Shown: one piece after another, positions 13,136 through 14,773 of the stretch
Position numbering within the stretch: the stretch's first letter is position 1
Layout: every line of letters starts with the position of its first letter
NCBI GenBank assembly: GCA_016793585.1
Contig: JAEUJR010000870.1
Span: forward strand, 1 to 14,773
DNA length: 14,773 nucleotides
Direction: 5' to 3'
Source of the DNA: Archangium sp.
GTDB taxonomy: Bacteria > Myxococcota > Myxococcia > Myxococcales > Myxococcaceae
The notes under the pieces: generated by a model
Databases searched by the model: none
The model's input: only the letters and a program-made list of their open reading frames with translations
What the model was told of the DNA's origin: nothing
Position numbers and translations under genes: made by a program

Positions 13136-13393
13136 GTGGCCCTCTTCACCGACACGCAGTGGAACGAGGCGACGAAGCGGCACGAGCTGCACTTCGTGAA
13201 TCAGCAGTACGACCTGCTCATGGTGCTGCGGTGGGACGGAGCGGTGAACGACTACGCCTTCGACGTTTCGCTCGACGAAGCGAACCGCATCGGGCGCAGC
13301 TGGGGCCCCGCCGATTTCGACGCGGCTGCTGAGGTCGAACGGCGGCGGCCGGGTCTGCGCGAGCTCGACGCGAAACGTTCAGCGGCGAAGTGA
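13136..13393 (+). CDS. Unrecognised 85-residue protein
   Basis: A small, probably cytoplasmic protein of no family I can name. From the GTG at 13136 it reads ALFTDTQWNEATKRHELHF, VNQQYDLLMVLRWDG, DYAFDVSLDEANRIGRSWG, then a charged helical tail. Third codon positions are almost all G or C, unlike the other frames, so it is real coding sequence. The pattern of short strands and an acidic helix suggests a compact alpha/beta domain, with no signal peptide, Cys cluster or catalytic motif. No Shine-Dalgarno sits at proper distance from 13136; AGGAGG at 13104-13109 is 26 bases away. A TGCTAT sequence at 13121-13126 could be a -10 box for a nearly leaderless message. A GTG at 13058 is in frame but lies inside rimK on the other strand. 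The 3' end overlaps the desaturase gene by 15 bp. Confidence 0.75.
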   Translation: MALFTDTQWNEATKRHELHFVNQQYDLLMVLRWDGAVNDYAFDVSLDEANRIGRSWGPADFDAAAEVERRRPGLRELDAKRSAAK

Positions 13394-14170
13394 CGGCAGC
13401 GTCTCCCACGACGCGGTGGGAAAGCGGTGATGCGTGCGGTGCAGGCCGACGTGGTGCGGGAAGACGAACGGCGACAGCCATGGGCTGGTGAACTCCCGCG
13501 TCGTCTCGTCGAGGCCCGCGTCGGGTGGCGCGAGCGTGTGCTCGGCCAGAAAACGGCACGCGTTGAAGATCGCGGTCCAGAGCAGGGGCAGCCACCAGTG
13601 GTGCAGCATCGCCAGCGGCATGACCGCTGATAGTCCGAGCAGCGTCGCCCACGTCAGCACCACGGGCCACTCGACCCGCCGGGCGCGCTCGACGTCACGC
13701 ACCGCGGCAGCGTCGGCTTCTCCCGAGACCAGCAGCGCGGCGTACGTCTTCGTGAGCCGAGGGAACACCAGCGTGCCGACGCCGATGAACGAGCGCAGCA
13801 CCCAGAAGGGGAAGATGCCGAGCAGCACGACGAAGAGCTTCACGTCTCCCAGCGCGTGGCGCGGCACGAGGTACGGGTCGTTTGGCGCGTTCGTGCGGGC
13901 GTGATGGCGAAGGTGGTGTGCGCGCATCGACTCCACCGTGGTGCCGATGGGCCAGCCGCCGAGCGCCTCCAGCACGCGAATGGAGCGGCTCGTTCCCGGC
14001 AGGTGACAGGCGTCGTGCAGCAAGACGCCGAGGGCGTGAAGGCGGCCACCGAGCACCGGCGCCACCGCCAGGGACACCCACCACGGGCCGAGCGCCGAGA
14101 GCGCCCAGCACCCGAGCATCACCGCCACGTCGAGCGCGGCCCAGCAGAGGAGCCGTGCGTCGGCCTTCAC
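13379..14170 (-). CDS. Membrane fatty acid desaturase-like protein
   Basis: A 263-residue integral membrane protein of the fatty acid desaturase superfamily (diiron enzymes that introduce double bonds, or hydroxyl or keto groups, into acyl or carotenoid chains). The three histidine boxes are complete: HDACH (His52-His56), HHLRHH (His85, 86, 89, 90) and HRTHH (His244, 247, 248), with an extra His211 in AEHT before the third box. Hydrophobic segments at about 8-28, 30-50, 110-135 and 168-200 fit the usual two paired hairpins. At 263 residues it is shorter than acyl-lipid desaturases (300-400), closer to compact or carotenoid-oxygenase-type members, so the substrate is uncertain. The GTG start at 14170 overlaps the amidohydrolase stop (GTGA), with AAGG just upstream inside that gene, so translation is probably coupled. 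Confidence 0.88.
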   Translation of the reverse strand: MKADARLLCWAALDVAVMLGCWALSALGPWWVSLAVAPVLGGRLHALGVLLHDACHLPGTSRSIRVLEALGGWPIGTTVESMRAHHLRHHARTNAPNDPYLVPRHALGDVKLFVVLLGIFPFWVLRSFIGVGTLVFPRLTKTYAALLVSGEADAAAVRDVERARRVEWPVVLTWATLLGLSAVMPLAMLHHWWLPLLWTAIFNACRFLAEHTLAPPDAGLDETTREFTSPWLSPFVFPHHVGLHRTHHRFPTASWETLPSLRR

Positions 14171-14773
14171 TCCACCTTCTCGATGATGGCGCCGCCCTGC
14201 ATCACGGTGACGAGCTTCGAGGTGACGGTGATGTCGTCGAGTGGGTTGCCATCGAGCAGCACGAGGTCGGCGCGTTTGCCGGGCTCGATGGTGCCGAAGT
14301 CGGCGGCGTCTCCGGCGATGAAGCGCGCGGGCAGCACGGTCGCGGCGCGCAGCACGTCGGCGTTGGGAATGCCGGCCTCGGACAGCAGGCGCAGCTCGTC
14401 GAGGAAGGCGCCGCCAGCCAGACAGCCGATGGAGCCCGAGGCGTCACTGCCCGCGAGAATCGGAACGCCGGCGTCGTAGAGCGTCTTCACCGCGGCCAGC
14501 CGCTTGTCGTGGTCGGCCTTCAGCTTGCCGAGCCACTCGAGGAGCTTCGGGTCGAGCGTCTGCTGACGGTTCACCTCGGGCGTGAAGGGCGTGAGGAAGG
14601 AAGCAGGGTAGAGGCGCTTCTCCATCTCGGTTGGCTCGAAGCGGAACTCGAGCAGCTTCTCGGCGCGGTCGAAGACGACGAGCGTGGGCGAGACGACGAG
14701 GTTCGCGGCCTTGAGCTCGGCGGCGTCGGTGGCGCTGAGCTCTCCGAGGTGAATGCCGTGCATGAGCGCGTCG
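14167..14773 (-). CDS. Amidohydrolase-family protein, N-terminus beyond window edge
   Basis: The C-terminal ~202 residues of a metal-dependent hydrolase of the amidohydrolase superfamily, imidazolonepropionase/prolidase-like branch. The frame is open to the right edge, so the ATG at 14763 is internal: the upstream codons DAL join it as DALMHGIHLGELS, typical of the strand with a metal-binding His. GVPILAGSDASGSIG contains the conserved catalytic Asp. The stretch from LRAATVLPARFIAG to FGTIEPGKRADLVLLDGNPLDDI is the standard end of the family. The substrate cannot be told from this part, and the first metal ligands (HxH) lie outside the window. It overlaps the desaturase-like gene by four bases and is probably its operon partner. 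Confidence 0.9.
   Translation of the reverse strand, partial: DALMHGIHLGELSATDAAELKAANLVVSPTLVVFDRAEKLLEFRFEPTEMEKRLYPASFLTPFTPEVNRQQTLDPKLLEWLGKLKADHDKRLAAVKTLYDAGVPILAGSDASGSIGCLAGGAFLDELRLLSEAGIPNADVLRAATVLPARFIAGDAADFGTIEPGKRADLVLLDGNPLDDITVTSKLVTVMQGGAIIEKVE

Overview
The window looks like chromosomal DNA from a high-GC Gram-negative bacterium, most likely a myxobacterium or close relative (Myxococcota). The evidence is third codon positions close to saturated with G/C in the real genes; several lipoproteins and signal-peptide proteins; long Gly-Gly-Ala/Ser linkers after lipoboxes; a MopE-like 'NCDG' motif in front of a parallel beta-helix; TolB/LpoB-like proteins ending in two membrane helices; and a von Willebrand A lipoprotein with a DNSGSM MIDAS motif. 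The lineage call is inference from these protein styles. There are no tRNA or rRNA genes, transposases, integrases or CRISPR arrays.

Layout, left to right. 1-615 (-) is a truncated VWA lipoprotein. It faces away from 833-1624 (+), a membrane protein with a Sel1-like Cys-paired tail; two perfect inverted repeats lie between them. A hairpin at 1642-1685 separates that gene from a convergent Coq4-family gene (1692-2399, -). Coq4 is divergent from a TetR regulator (2494-3105, +), and the 94-bp gap holds a good promoter for coq4 overlapped by two dyads, a plausible autoregulated operator. A secreted TPR protein (3109-3828, -) and thiD (3877-4671, +) follow.

4652-11024 is the distinctive part. A TolB/LpoB-like protein with a two-helix tail (4652-5488, -) is divergent from a protein of the same architecture (5572-6465, +). 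The latter overlaps by four bases (ATGA) a 674-residue Gly-rich lipoprotein (6462-8486, +), followed by an 824-residue beta-helix lipoprotein (8550-11024, +). Both lipoproteins have tandem 15-bp repeats encoding flexible Gly-rich stalks. Together they look like a cell-envelope or surface module of unknown function.

11027-11878 (-) encodes an L,D-transpeptidase-like protein with an altered active-site motif. The 291 bp upstream of it contain a two-copy direct repeat and what looks like decayed coding sequence. Then come rimK (12170-13075, -), an unrecognised 85-residue protein (13136-13393, +), a membrane fatty acid desaturase-like protein (13379-14170, -) and the C-terminal part of an amidohydrolase (14167-14773, -), the last two coupled by a GTGA overlap.

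The window is tightly packed. Four convergent pairs either overlap (20 and 15 bp) or are separated by only 2-3 bp, so there is little room for conventional terminators. The most interesting elements are the repeat-stalk lipoprotein module, the TetR/Coq4 unit, the altered L,D-transpeptidase motif and the degenerate repeat downstream of rimK.
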